From: Rhodobacterales bacterium
GTDB lineage: Bacteria > Pseudomonadota > Alphaproteobacteria > Rhodobacterales > Rhodobacteraceae
Length of the DNA: 64,000 nt
NCBI GenBank assembly: GCA_021155205.1
Contig: JAJNPS010000016.1
Span: 26,961 to 90,960, forward strand
Direction: 5' to 3'
A program made the position numbers and the translations under genes. The stretch's first letter is position 1, and each line of letters begins with the position of its first letter. The notes beneath the pieces were generated by a model that had not been told where the DNA came from, did not search any database, and was given only the letters and a program-made list of their open reading frames with translations. Shown here one piece after another: positions 43,021 through 51,619 of the stretch.

Positions 43021-43836
43021 TCAAAGCCTTGCGAACAGCGAAGATGACGTTTGCAACATCTGCAGTGCGCGGGCTGCGGGTTGTGTGGCGCTGCTGTAGG
43101 CCGTCTGCTCCGAGGCCAGAAGGAAGGATCGCAAAAGCGTCTCTAACTTTGCAGGATCCGCGAAGTTCGAAAGATCGCTGGAGCCGAACTGCGCCTCAGC
43201 GCGGGACTTGAACACCGCCAATTGGCGGTCGATGTCGATTGCCCCGATGCTCGCGGGCAGACGCAGCGCCGTTTCGAACACCTTTCGCAGCGGCGGGCTT
43301 CCAAGAACCGTAAACCACTTGGTGTCATTGCTGCTGGATTTGCCCGCCAAGGCACCCAGTTCACGTTCCGCATTCAGGGCGAGGCGAAAGTCGCCGTTCT
43401 GCTGTCCCACCGCGCCCTCGAACTGGCGCGTGCGATAGAGCGCCAGGGTCTTGTCGGCGAAATCCGACAGCTTGTTGCGTGGCGTGGAAAAGTCGCCGAA
43501 ACCGAAGGCATCGGCGAGTTTCAGGTACTGCTTGTCTGCCAGCCGGTTTGCCAGGCTGCCATCCTTGAGCGTGCCACCTTCCAGCACCTTGCGAATGAAG
43601 AACCGGTTGTTGATGTCGCCGTCCAGCCCATATGCGCCAAGTGCCACCTTCAGCAGGCGGCGGTCCTTGACGAGATCTTCGGCAGAATTGATCGAACCGA
43701 TCTTGGCGCGAAAGTAGGCCTCGTCCCGTTTCATTTCGGGCGAGGCCTGCAGGGCCTGTGTTTGCGCAGGCAGTGTGCGCTTCAGGAACGTCCAGCCCGC
43801 GTAGCCCGGCAAGGGAAGGGCGGGCGCATAGTTCAC
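43021..43836 (-). CDS. DUF1217 flagellar-associated protein
   Basis: Predicted 271-residue cytoplasmic protein of the DUF1217 family, commonly found inside alphaproteobacterial flagellar clusters. It has alternating helices (GWTFLKRTLPAQTQALQASPEMKRDEAYFRAKIGSINSAEDLVKDRRLLKVALGAYGLDGD is written here as separate blocks of that segment: GWTFLKRTLP, DEAYFRAKIG, EDLVKDRRLL). Function unknown. Its start overlaps the flbT stop by 4 nt, so it is co-translated with flbT and flaF. A 133-bp gene-free gap follows to fliI. Confidence 0.85.
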   Translation of the reverse strand: MNYAPALPLPGYAGWTFLKRTLPAQTQALQASPEMKRDEAYFRAKIGSINSAEDLVKDRRLLKVALGAYGLDGDINNRFFIRKVLEGGTLKDGSLANRLADKQYLKLADAFGFGDFSTPRNKLSDFADKTLALYRTRQFEGAVGQQNGDFRLALNAERELGALAGKSSSNDTKWFTVLGSPPLRKVFETALRLPASIGAIDIDRQLAVFKSRAEAQFGSSDLSNFADPAKLETLLRSFLLASEQTAYSSATQPAARALQMLQTSSSLFARL

Positions 43837-44237
43837 GCGTGGTGCGCCGCGAAAAGGCGTTCCTCGCGCGGCAAAAGACTGCGGAGCGCGCGAAGTACCT
43901 GATAATGCTGATCTTCCAGGACTGCCTTTGACGCCAGCGCCAGTTGCGTGCGGCTGTCATGATCGGTCAGCACCTGGCTCAGCTGTTCGATGCCGCGCAA
44001 CAGCTGCATGCGGGCATCGGCGGGTGCGGCATCGCCCGACAGCACCAGCTGCGCAATGTAGCAGACGCGGCGGACCGGGGTGTTCACCTCTTCGGGGTGG
44101 ATGGCGTCGCGCAGGCGCAGGATGTTGGCGTTCGGCGTCTTGACCGCCAGACGCGACCGGCGTTCGCCGTTCTCGATGATCGCACCGTTGATCAGGACGC
44201 GTTCGTGCGGGCCCAGTTTCAGTATCAGGCCGGTCAT
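43833..44237 (-). CDS. flbT: flagellin translation/mRNA-stability regulator FlbT
   Basis: Predicted 134-residue post-transcriptional regulator. In Caulobacter, FlbT binds the flagellin mRNA leader and promotes its decay when assembly is incomplete. The product starts MTGLILKLGPHERVLINGAIIENGERRSRLAVKTP, a standard FlbT N terminus. It overlaps flaF by 4 nt and DUF1217 by 4 nt. Its possible target, the flagellin leader, carries a stable hairpin just upstream (46254-46273). Confidence 0.93.
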   Translation of the reverse strand: MTGLILKLGPHERVLINGAIIENGERRSRLAVKTPNANILRLRDAIHPEEVNTPVRRVCYIAQLVLSGDAAPADARMQLLRGIEQLSQVLTDHDSRTQLALASKAVLEDQHYQVLRALRSLLPREERLFAAHHA

Positions 44238-44611
44238 GGCGCCCCCCCTTTGCCGCGCAAGCCCCGCATGACGGCGGTGTTGATGTCCACCAGAACATCG
44301 ACGCTGGCAACGCCATCGCGTACCTTGGGGCTGTGCTGGGCGGTGAATTCGTAAAGATAGTACAGTTTTGCGCGAAGCGGTGCAGGCAGGCCGTTGCCGG
44401 GTTCGGCCACGTCCATCGCAAAGGTGCGCCACATCTCTTCGTTGTCATGGAGTGCCGCGACGAGGGCAGCAAAGCCGGTTTCGGACTTGTCGGAGGCTGC
44501 GGTCAGGCGGCGGGTGATCCGGGCGATCAGGTCATATTCGATGTCGCGCGGTGACCGGGCCGGGGTGTCGGGGCGGGCATAGCTGCGCTGCGCCAGTTCA
44601 AGAGCGTTCAC
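44234..44611 (-). CDS. flaF: flagellin assembly/regulation protein FlaF
   Basis: Predicted 125-residue protein. FlaF is required for flagellin synthesis or secretion and acts opposite to FlbT in Caulobacter. The N-terminal NALELAQRSYARPDTPARSPRDIEYDLIARITRRL and C-terminal PLRAKLYYLYEFTAQHSPKVRDG segments match the family. It follows flagellin on the same strand after a 76-bp gap with a hairpin. Confidence 0.93.
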   Translation of the reverse strand: MNALELAQRSYARPDTPARSPRDIEYDLIARITRRLTAASDKSETGFAALVAALHDNEEMWRTFAMDVAEPGNGLPAPLRAKLYYLYEFTAQHSPKVRDGVASVDVLVDINTAVMRGLRGKGGAP

Positions 44612-44651
44612 GAAAGTTCCTTCCGCGTCTGGGGTGTTTCGGGATGACTTT

Positions 44652-44676
44652 GGCGGGGCGCCACGGACGCCCCGCC
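44652..44676 (-). terminator. hairpin after the flagellin gene
   Basis: GGCGGGGCG (44652-44660) and CGCCCCGCC (44668-44676) form a perfect 9-bp stem with a 7-nt loop, 12 nt after the flagellin stop. There is no T run on the minus strand, so it may attenuate rather than end transcription into flaF-flbT, or protect the flagellin mRNA 3' end. Confidence 0.55.
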
Positions 44677-44687
44677 GGTGTCAGTCA

Positions 44688-46235
44688 CTAGCGGAAGAGC
44701 GCCAGGATGTTTTGCGGCTGCTGGTTGGCGATCGTCAGCGCCTGGGTGCCCAGCTGCTGCTGGACCTGCAACGCCTGCAATCGGGCCGAAACGGCCTCCA
44801 TGTCGGCGTCAACCATCGAACCGATGCCGGATTTCAGCGCATCCGACAGCATGCCGACAAAATCCTTCTGGATGTCGATCCGCTTTTCGGCGGAACCGAA
44901 GGTCGCCGAGGCGTCGATCGACTTGTTGATCATCTCCTCGATGTTTTCCAGCGCGGCCTTGGCGCCTGCGGTCGTGGTCACGTCGATCTCGTCCAGGCCG
45001 AACAGGCCACCAGATGCCTCGCCACCCGCATTTCCGACCGCAGACAGGGTCCGCGCGGTGGACGTGCTGTTGTCGATCTTCAGCTGCCAGTTGCCGGTGC
45101 CGTCCTTGGTCACGGTCGTGGTAATGCCAGTCATGCCGCGACCGTCGACCGCTGCCTTGAGGCCACGGGTCACATCCTCGAACGTTTCGCCCTTTCCGGC
45201 AGTATAGTCGAACTGCTCACCGGCAAAGCTGACGCGGTAGCTGTCGCCATCCTGCACGGCTGCCGCGTTGGAAAAGGTGACGTTCAGCGCGCGTTCGTTG
45301 ACCGTTGAGTTGGTCGCCGTGTTTGCGCCCGAAGGTGCCGCACCGTTGACTGCGGTGATCGACGAGGTTGAAGCAGCACCGCCAACAGAGTTGACCTGAA
45401 CATTCACGCCTTCAAACGCGCGTGCCGAACTCAGCGTGACGGCCGCACCCGTTGCAGATGCGGTGACACCCGCGATCCCCAAGGCGTTGATCTTGGCGGA
45501 AAGGTTGGCCGCCGCGACGTCCTGGTTATCGGTTGCCCCGCCAAGTTCGCCGGCGGCGAAACTGAATTGCGTGCCGGCGACGGTAAAGGTCGCGGTGCCG
45601 GTGCTGTAGTTTGCGCCGGCTGCCATCGTGATGACGGCCGTGTTGCCGGTGTTGTCCAGCGCCCCGGCGCCGGTATTGCTGACTGTTGCATTGGCATTGA
45701 GAACCGTCCCGGACCCGAAGGTGCCCTTGGCGGTGGAAAGGTCGGCGCGGGCAACGGTGATCTGCGAGGCGGTCACTTCGCCCGTAGCACTGCGGTCAAG
45801 CGACGACAGGACATTCACGTCCTCGGTACCCTTGATCAGGTTCAGGCCGTTGAATTGCGCCGCATTGACGACCGAGCTGATCTGTTCGCGCAGGGCCTTG
45901 ATGTCGGTCTGGATCTTGGATCGGTCGACGTTCTGTTCCTGCGCCGCGACGGCCTTGCCCTTGATCTCGGTCAACAGTTCCGTGACCTTTTCCGAGGCCT
46001 GGCGTGCAACCGAGACGGTCGATGACCCCAGCGAAAGGCTGTCGGAAATACCTTTGAACCCCTTCACGTCTGATTCCATCACCTTGGAAATGGCCCAGAC
46101 GGCGGCATTGTCCTTGGCGTTGGCGACCGACTTGCCGGTCGAGATCTGCTGCTGAGTCGCGTTCATCTGCGCGTTGATTCCCTTCATCGTCTGCAGGGCA
46201 ACCATCGCGCTGTTGTTCGTCAGAATGGACGACAT
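44688..46235 (-). CDS. fliC: flagellin
   Basis: Major filament subunit, 515 residues. The start at 46235 follows AAGGAA. Residues 1-160 (SSILTNNSAMVALQTMKGINAQMNATQQQISTGKSV and so on) and the last 70 residues (VQQQLGTQALTIANQQPQNILALFR) are the conserved D0/D1 helices; the centre (about 170-410) is variable, Ala/Thr/Gly rich and surface-exposed, as expected for roseobacter flagellins. It is a single copy here. Its mRNA leader carries a hairpin and the FlbT and FlaF genes follow it. Confidence 0.95.
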   Translation of the reverse strand: MSSILTNNSAMVALQTMKGINAQMNATQQQISTGKSVANAKDNAAVWAISKVMESDVKGFKGISDSLSLGSSTVSVARQASEKVTELLTEIKGKAVAAQEQNVDRSKIQTDIKALREQISSVVNAAQFNGLNLIKGTEDVNVLSSLDRSATGEVTASQITVARADLSTAKGTFGSGTVLNANATVSNTGAGALDNTGNTAVITMAAGANYSTGTATFTVAGTQFSFAAGELGGATDNQDVAAANLSAKINALGIAGVTASATGAAVTLSSARAFEGVNVQVNSVGGAASTSSITAVNGAAPSGANTATNSTVNERALNVTFSNAAAVQDGDSYRVSFAGEQFDYTAGKGETFEDVTRGLKAAVDGRGMTGITTTVTKDGTGNWQLKIDNSTSTARTLSAVGNAGGEASGGLFGLDEIDVTTTAGAKAALENIEEMINKSIDASATFGSAEKRIDIQKDFVGMLSDALKSGIGSMVDADMEAVSARLQALQVQQQLGTQALTIANQQPQNILALFR

Positions 46236-46241
46236 CGTGTA

Positions 46242-46273
46242 TTCCTTCGTAAAGCCCCCGCTTTGCGTGGGGC
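46242..46273 (-). promoter_or_regulatory. flagellin mRNA leader: hairpin plus Shine-Dalgarno
   Basis: On the minus strand the leader reads GCCCC-A-CGC-AAA-GCG-GGGGC (46273-46254), an 8-bp stem with one bulge and a 3-nt loop, ending 6 nt before AAGGAA (46247-46242) and the ATG. This is where FlbT binds flagellin mRNA in Caulobacter, so it is a candidate FlbT target. The promoter itself was not identified with confidence. Confidence 0.5.
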
Positions 46274-46436
46274 ATGGACACCGCGCGGTGGCGGCAGGAA
46301 GGGCGTTCTGTCCGTTACCTGCGGGACAAGCCCGCAAGGTGCCATCCCGGGCTTGGGATGCGGCGCCAAGACTGGCCGTCAAGTTCTAAGGGTTTGCTAA
46401 ACGCCAAGCGGCTTTTGCGCGGCATTTGAAGGGAAT

Positions 46437-46766
46437 TCAGACGCGGTGCGCGTGCTGTCCGTTGGTGTCGCCGACCAGCCGTTTGCGTCCGTCGGCGCCG
46501 TAGGTCGACAATTGGTGCGCGCTGCTGCCGATCCCGGCGATCCGTGCGATCGCGGCACGGACACCGCGCGCTGCCGCCTGCAGGCAGGCATCGTTGCGCA
46601 GGGCGCGTCGGCGCAACCCCTCGGCCCGCGGGGCGTCGAGGGCAGGCAGGCAGGCAAGTTCCGCCGTGATCGCCGCTGTCAGTGGAGCAAGTTGGCCCAG
46701 CGTCCCGCGTTGCAGCGCCAGACCCAGATCATCCAGCAGGTCTTCAAGCGTCGGATGCCGTGTCAT
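46437..46766 (-). CDS. putative flagellar chaperone, FlgN-like
   Basis: Predicted 109-residue cytoplasmic, helix-rich protein (LEDLLDDLGLALQRGTLGQLAPLTAAITAELACL). Its place 200 bp before the flagellin gene and directly after an FlgJ-like gene (4-nt overlap) suggests a flagellar role. The size and predicted helix content fit FlgN-type chaperones for hook-filament proteins, but the sequence alone does not prove it. The C terminus is low in clear motifs. Confidence 0.5.
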   Translation of the reverse strand: MTRHPTLEDLLDDLGLALQRGTLGQLAPLTAAITAELACLPALDAPRAEGLRRRALRNDACLQAAARGVRAAIARIAGIGSSAHQLSTYGADGRKRLVGDTNGQHAHRV

Positions 46767-47065
46767 GGCGCACCCTGTTGAACCGCGCCGCGATCCACAA
46801 GGGCCCGGAACAGCGATTCGGCCAGACCGATGCCGCCGCGTTCGGCCATCAGCGTCGCCTGCTCCTGGCGCAGGAACGAGGCGAACTGGTCCTCGCCAAT
46901 ACCGCCGCCAAAGCTGTCGCCCTTGGCATCAAGACCGGCAAACTGCAGCATTTCCGCAAGAAACGCAGCCTCAAGCTCGACCGCCTTCGCGCGCAACTTG
47001 TCCTCGGTCGTCGGTGGTTTCGGCATCGGGGGCGGGGCGGTCGCGGCGGGGGGCAAGATGTTCAT
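46763..47065 (-). CDS. FlgJ-like rod-binding protein
   Basis: Predicted 100-residue protein equivalent to the N-terminal part of FlgJ, which caps the growing rod. KLRAKAVELEAAFLAEMLQFAGLDAKGDSFGGGIGEDQFASFLRQEQATLMAERGGIGLAESLFRAL is close to the FlgJ rod-binding domain; the muramidase half seen in enterobacteria is missing, as is usual in alphaproteobacteria. It overlaps the FlgN-like gene by 4 nt. A divergent fliK starts 114 bp away. Confidence 0.8.
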   Translation of the reverse strand: MNILPPAATAPPPMPKPPTTEDKLRAKAVELEAAFLAEMLQFAGLDAKGDSFGGGIGEDQFASFLRQEQATLMAERGGIGLAESLFRALVDRGAVQQGAP

Positions 47066-47179
47066 GGGCAGATTTCCTGGTCGTTCGGATTTTCTGCACT
47101 ATCGGCCAAGGCGGTAAACAGGCGGTAACGATCGGCGTGCGAAAGCTGGTGTCGTTCCCAGGCAGAAGTCGCATGAGCC

Positions 47180-48562
47180 ATGATCATCCCGCCCGACCCG
47201 CGCCCCATCTTGCCGACGACCCCCGGCTCGGCCCTCGATGGCGCCGCGTCGGATGGGTCTGCATTTGCGGCGATCCTGGATCACGACGCCGCTGGCGATG
47301 CACAGGCCGACGCCCTGCAGCCAGAGGCCGGCGTGGTTCCGATACCGCAGGCCGTGCCGCCACCGCTGCCCGGTGCGACCCCGCCGCGCCAGGGCGAAGG
47401 CGCGACGATGCCCGCCTCGAACGACTTTTCCGGCGCCGAGGATGGTCATGGCGATCACCGGATCGGCCCCCTGCTTCCTTCGCCCGAGGCATCGGCGTTG
47501 CTGCCACTATCCGGTACTCTCGGACCTATCGCCTCGCTGGCCGACGCGGCGACGGAATTGAACGCTGGTGGCCAGGGTGAACCCAGTTCGACACAACCAT
47601 CACCCCCAAATCAATACAATACGGCAGGGGTGCTTGATCGGCCGCAGGCTGCAACTGGCTGGTCGCTGACGGGGCAGGTCGTGCAGGAACGGGCGGCCGG
47701 AGGCATTGCCGACCAGCCGCCAGAACCGCCAACACCGGCCCAGTCTGCACTGGCACAACCAGTTCTCGAAGGTTCTGAAATCGCACCCGTCACGGTCCAG
47801 ACAACAAGGGCCGACGCGGGACCTGTCCTCGGCCCACTGGTCCAGATGGCGGCTGCGCCAATGCGTCTGCCCGGGTCGGGCGGACCAGCGGCGGTCCAGA
47901 TTACGGTTTTTGGGTCCGAGGCAGGTGCGGGGGATGCCAAGGTAGATCAGGCGCAACCTGCGGCTGTCGGCACCGCAAGGCGCACGGATTCTGCCGCGTC
48001 GAGGACGTTGGCCGCTGATGTTGCCGCGACGCGCGCGGTGCCTGCTTTGGCTGAAGGGCGACGGGACGACGCCGCTGCCCCGGCCGACTCTGCCGCAGAT
48101 CGCCGTACCGACGGGTTGGCAACCCCGGCGGTATTGTCCAGCCTCGCGCCATCACCCGCGTCAACGGGCGCGCGGGCGATCATCGACACTGTGGCCGCCG
48201 CAATCCCCATGGCCGCCGCCGGGCCGGACCGGGTCGAGGTCATCCTGTCACCCGAAGAACTGGGCCGCGTGCAGATGGATTTTCGCGCCGATGGCGACAA
48301 CGTGCGCGTCTTTCTGACGGCAGAACGGCCCGACACGCTGGACCTCCTGCGCCGTCATGCCGACCAGTTGGCGGCCGAACTGCGCCAGGCGGGGTATTCC
48401 GGTGCATCCCTCTCCTTTGGGCAATGGGGTCAGTCCCACCCCGAGGGCCAGCGCACAGGCGCATTGGCGCAGGTGCCGCAGGGTGAAGGCCGCGCCCAAG
48501 GGCCCGCATCCGTCTTTATCGCTGGCTCTGTGCCGGGCCGCGGCCTGGATCTTCGCATCTGA
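47180..48562 (+). CDS. fliK: flagellar hook-length control protein FliK
   Basis: Predicted 460-residue secreted ruler. Residues 1-330 are Pro/Ala/Gly/Gln-rich and low complexity (the N-terminal ruler), and the last 90 (VEVILSPEELGRVQMDFRADGDNVRVFLTAERPDTLDLLRRHADQLAAELRQAGYSGASLSF) form the conserved C-terminal domain that switches export specificity through FlhB. No Cys is seen. The flgD gene follows 12 bp downstream. Confidence 0.88.
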   Translation: MIIPPDPRPILPTTPGSALDGAASDGSAFAAILDHDAAGDAQADALQPEAGVVPIPQAVPPPLPGATPPRQGEGATMPASNDFSGAEDGHGDHRIGPLLPSPEASALLPLSGTLGPIASLADAATELNAGGQGEPSSTQPSPPNQYNTAGVLDRPQAATGWSLTGQVVQERAAGGIADQPPEPPTPAQSALAQPVLEGSEIAPVTVQTTRADAGPVLGPLVQMAAAPMRLPGSGGPAAVQITVFGSEAGAGDAKVDQAQPAAVGTARRTDSAASRTLAADVAATRAVPALAEGRRDDAAAPADSAADRRTDGLATPAVLSSLAPSPASTGARAIIDTVAAAIPMAAAGPDRVEVILSPEELGRVQMDFRADGDNVRVFLTAERPDTLDLLRRHADQLAAELRQAGYSGASLSFGQWGQSHPEGQRTGALAQVPQGEGRAQGPASVFIAGSVPGRGLDLRI

Positions 48563-48574
48563 AAGGATCAACGC

Positions 48575-49228
48575 ATGACCGTATCCGCCATCACGACCCC
48601 CACCAGCCCCGCGACCGGGGTAGCCGGGAAAAAGACCGACCTGAACACCGACTACACCACTTTCCTCAAGATGCTGACGACGCAGTTGCAGAACCAGGAT
48701 CCCCTCAACCCGATGGATACGGGGGAAACCTCGTCGCAACTTGCGGCCTTTTCCAGCGTCGAACAGCAGACCCGCACGAACGATCTTCTGTCCGACCTGG
48801 GCGCGCAGTTCTCGCTCTTTGGGATGTCGCAGCTGGCCACCTGGGTTGGCCAGGAGGCGCGCGCGGATGCGCCGGTCTGGTATTCCGGCGCGGCGGTCAC
48901 CCTGTCGCCCAACCCGGCGGAACGGGCAGACCGGGTTGTTCTGGTCGTGCGTGACACGGCGGGCGCTGTCGTCTCGCGCGAGGACATGCCGCTTGGCAAC
49001 GCGCCTTACGAATGGTTTGGCGCGGACGCCACCGGAAATCCCCTGCCCGAAGGGTCCTATGCGCTGACACTGGAAAACTATTCCGGCGACGCGCTTCTGG
49101 GGGAAAGCGCGGTCGAATCCTATCAGCGGATCCTCGAGGCACGGAACGGGCCTGCCGGGACGACGCTGGTCCTGCAGGGCGGGATCGAGGTTCTGGCGAC
49201 AGAGATCACGGCGCTTCGACAAACCTGA
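48575..49228 (+). CDS. flgD: flagellar hook assembly protein FlgD
   Basis: Hook-cap protein of 217 residues. TDYTTFLKMLTTQLQNQDPLNPMDTGETSSQLAAFSSVEQQTRTN (about 25-70) is the standard FlgD N-terminal region, and the rest forms the tudor/Ig-like domain. It shares a transcript with fliK; flgE, which it assembles, is not in the window. It converges on ubiB with 7 bp between stops. Confidence 0.93.
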   Translation: MTVSAITTPTSPATGVAGKKTDLNTDYTTFLKMLTTQLQNQDPLNPMDTGETSSQLAAFSSVEQQTRTNDLLSDLGAQFSLFGMSQLATWVGQEARADAPVWYSGAAVTLSPNPAERADRVVLVVRDTAGAVVSREDMPLGNAPYEWFGADATGNPLPEGSYALTLENYSGDALLGESAVESYQRILEARNGPAGTTLVLQGGIEVLATEITALRQT

Positions 49229-49235
49229 TCGACGT

Positions 49236-50768
49236 CTACTGCCGGGTCAGCCAGAACCACATCACCGCCGCGCCAAGACATAGCCCAGTGATCAGCCAGA
49301 CCGGCCCCGGCACCTGCATCCGTCGCTGCGGCTGCGGCTGCGGGTTGCCCATGCGCACAAGATGGCCCTCGACAAGGGCGGGCAGCTTTGGTCCGAACCG
49401 CGCCAGGACATTGGCCGTCCGTGCAAGGTCGCGCAGCAAGGCGCGCGGGCCGACGTTCTTGGCAATGTAGCCTTCGACGATGGGGCGGGCCACATCCCAG
49501 ATGTTGATGTTGGGGTCCAGCGACCGTGCGACGCCCTCGACCACCACCATGGTCCGCTGCAGCAGGATCAGCTCGGTCCGCGTTTCCATGCCGAACCGCT
49601 CGGTCACTTCGAACAGATAGGCCAACAGCCGCGCCATCGAGATGCGGCTGGCATCCATGCCGAAAATCGGCTCTCCGACCGCCCGCAGCGCGCGGGCGAA
49701 TTCGTCGATGTCGCGGTCGGGCGGCACGTAGCCCGCCTCGAAATGCACCTCGGCGACGCGGCGGTAATCCTTGCGGATAAAGCCGAAGATGATTTCGGCA
49801 TAGACGCGACGGGTGTATTCGTCGATCCGCCCCATGATGCCGAAGTCATAGGCGATGATGTCGCCGTTCGCCGCGACCTTGAGATTGCCCTGATGCATGT
49901 CGGCATGGAAATAGCCGTCGCGCAGGGCATGGTTCAAAAACAGCGTCAGCACCCGGCTTGCGAGGACGCGCCGGTCATGGCCGGCGGCATCAAGTGATGC
50001 GTTGTCGGCAAGGTTGATGCCTTCGGCCCAGCCCATCGTCATCACCTGCCGACCCGAGAGGAACCAGAACGGCTTTGGCACCACGAAACCGGGGTCTTTG
50101 GCAGTGTTAGAGGCGAATTCGGCTGCGGCGGAGCTTTCCAGCCGCAGGTCGAGTTCGCCCATCACCACGCTTTCGAAATGGGTGATGACATCCATCGGGC
50201 GCAACCGGCGCGTGGCGGGGGCCAGCACCTCGATGGTGCGCGCCATCAGGTAAAACGCGTCGATGTCCTTGCGGAATGCGCGCTCGATTCCCGGCCGCAG
50301 CACCTTGACGGCAACCTCTTCGCCGGTATCGGCAAGCCGCGCCTGGTGGACCTGCGCAATGGAGGCAGCGGCAACGGGATCGGAAAACGCGCTGTAGATC
50401 CGGTCAACCGGCTGTTCCAGTTCCGCCTCGATCATCTTTTTCGCGATCCCGGTCGGAAACGGTGGCAGCTTGTCCTGCAGGTATTTCAGCTGCAGCGCCA
50501 GGTCCTCTCCGACAATGTCGGGGCGCGTCGACAGGATTTGCCCGAACTTGATATAGGCCGGTCCCAGCGCTGTCAGCGCGCGCGTCGCGGGCGGCAGGTC
50601 CGGATCGCCCCGCAGCCCCAGCCATTTGAACGGCCAGCCCAGTGCGCGCGCCACAAAACGCAACCGCGGCGGCGCGCGAAAGGCCTCCAGCACCACATCC
50701 ATGGCGCCGGTGCGTTCCAGCGTCGCGCCGGTGCGGATCAGGCGCCAGATGTTGTGGGGTCCCCGCAC
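49236..50768 (-). CDS. ubiB: UbiB, protein kinase-like ubiquinone biosynthesis ATPase
   Basis: Membrane-associated ABC1/UbiB family protein of 510 residues needed for ubiquinone synthesis and lipid handling. The N-terminal KxGQ-type motif (YIKFGQILSTRPDIVG), the Ala-rich P-loop AASIAQVHQARL, VAVKVLRPG with the catalytic Lys, and HADMHQGNL are hallmarks. Two C-terminal membrane helices (about 470-510) fit the family. The stop is 7 bp from flgD and the start is separated from ubiE by one base, so ubiE and ubiB are one transcript. Confidence 0.93.
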   Translation of the reverse strand: MRGPHNIWRLIRTGATLERTGAMDVVLEAFRAPPRLRFVARALGWPFKWLGLRGDPDLPPATRALTALGPAYIKFGQILSTRPDIVGEDLALQLKYLQDKLPPFPTGIAKKMIEAELEQPVDRIYSAFSDPVAAASIAQVHQARLADTGEEVAVKVLRPGIERAFRKDIDAFYLMARTIEVLAPATRRLRPMDVITHFESVVMGELDLRLESSAAAEFASNTAKDPGFVVPKPFWFLSGRQVMTMGWAEGINLADNASLDAAGHDRRVLASRVLTLFLNHALRDGYFHADMHQGNLKVAANGDIIAYDFGIMGRIDEYTRRVYAEIIFGFIRKDYRRVAEVHFEAGYVPPDRDIDEFARALRAVGEPIFGMDASRISMARLLAYLFEVTERFGMETRTELILLQRTMVVVEGVARSLDPNINIWDVARPIVEGYIAKNVGPRALLRDLARTANVLARFGPKLPALVEGHLVRMGNPQPQPQRRMQVPGPVWLITGLCLGAAVMWFWLTRQ

Positions 50769-51521
50769 CTAGAGCTTCCACCCCGAATGCAGTGCCGCGA
50801 CGCCCATCGTCAGGTTGCGATAGCGGACCTGTTCGAACCCCGCCTCACGGATCATCGACGCAAATGTCTCCTGGTCGGGAAATTTGCGTATGGATTCCAC
50901 CAGGTACTGATAGCTGTCGCGGTCGCCTGTCACGATCTGGCCCAGGGCCGGAATGACGTTGAAGGAATAGGCGTCATAGGCCTTTTGCATCAGGTCATTG
51001 GGGATATGGCTGAATTCCAGCACCATCAACCGCCCGCCGGGGCGCAGCACGCGATGGGCCTCGTCCAGCGCGTCGGCGATGCGGGTCACGTTCCGGATGC
51101 CAAAGGAGATCGTGTAGACGTCAAAGCTGTTGTCGGGGAAGGGCAGCGCCATCGCGTCGCCGACGATCCAGTCCAGCCGGTCCGCCAGCCTTGCGGCATC
51201 GGCGCGCTTGCGGCCCTCGATCAGCATCGGTTCGGTCAGATCGAGCACCGTCGCCGTCGCCCCCGGTGCGCGGGCCAGAAACCGGAACGCCACATCGCCG
51301 GTGCCCCCCGCCACGTCCAGCAGCCGCTGGCCGGGGCGCGGTGCCAGCCAATCCATCATCGCGTCTTTCCACAGCCGGTGGACGCCTGCGGACATCAGGT
51401 CGTTCATCACATCATACTTTGATGCAACACTGGAAAACACGTCATGCACCAGCCCGGCCTTGTCGCCCTCGGCCACGTTGCGGAACCCGAAATGGGTGGT
51501 CTTCTGGTCGCCGCCGGTCAT
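50769..51521 (-). CDS. ubiE: ubiquinone/menaquinone C-methyltransferase UbiE
   Basis: AdoMet-dependent methyltransferase (250 residues from 51521) that C-methylates a ubiquinone intermediate. THFGFRNVAEGDKAGLVHDVFSSVASKYDVMNDLMSAG (early), LLDVAGGTGDVAFRF (AdoMet site, about 66-80) and FGIRNVTRI are standard UbiE segments. A start at 51578 would add 19 residues without homology. ubiB follows directly. It is divergent from the membrane protein gene across 98 bp. Confidence 0.95.
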   Translation of the reverse strand: MTGGDQKTTHFGFRNVAEGDKAGLVHDVFSSVASKYDVMNDLMSAGVHRLWKDAMMDWLAPRPGQRLLDVAGGTGDVAFRFLARAPGATATVLDLTEPMLIEGRKRADAARLADRLDWIVGDAMALPFPDNSFDVYTISFGIRNVTRIADALDEAHRVLRPGGRLMVLEFSHIPNDLMQKAYDAYSFNVIPALGQIVTGDRDSYQYLVESIRKFPDQETFASMIREAGFEQVRYRNLTMGVAALHSGWKL

Positions 51522-51619
51522 TTGCCTTGCCTCTGCCCGAATATCGCCCTCAGCGGGATATAGCGTTGCCGCAAGCACAAGGGAAACTGCAAACTGCCGC
51601 AGTGGAAGGACAAGATCGG

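Noticed and set aside
46300..46436. CtrA-type box (TTAG-N7-TTAG) upstream of flagellin
   Set aside because: The half-sites deviate from TTAA and I could not see a promoter next to them; too weak to list as a feature.
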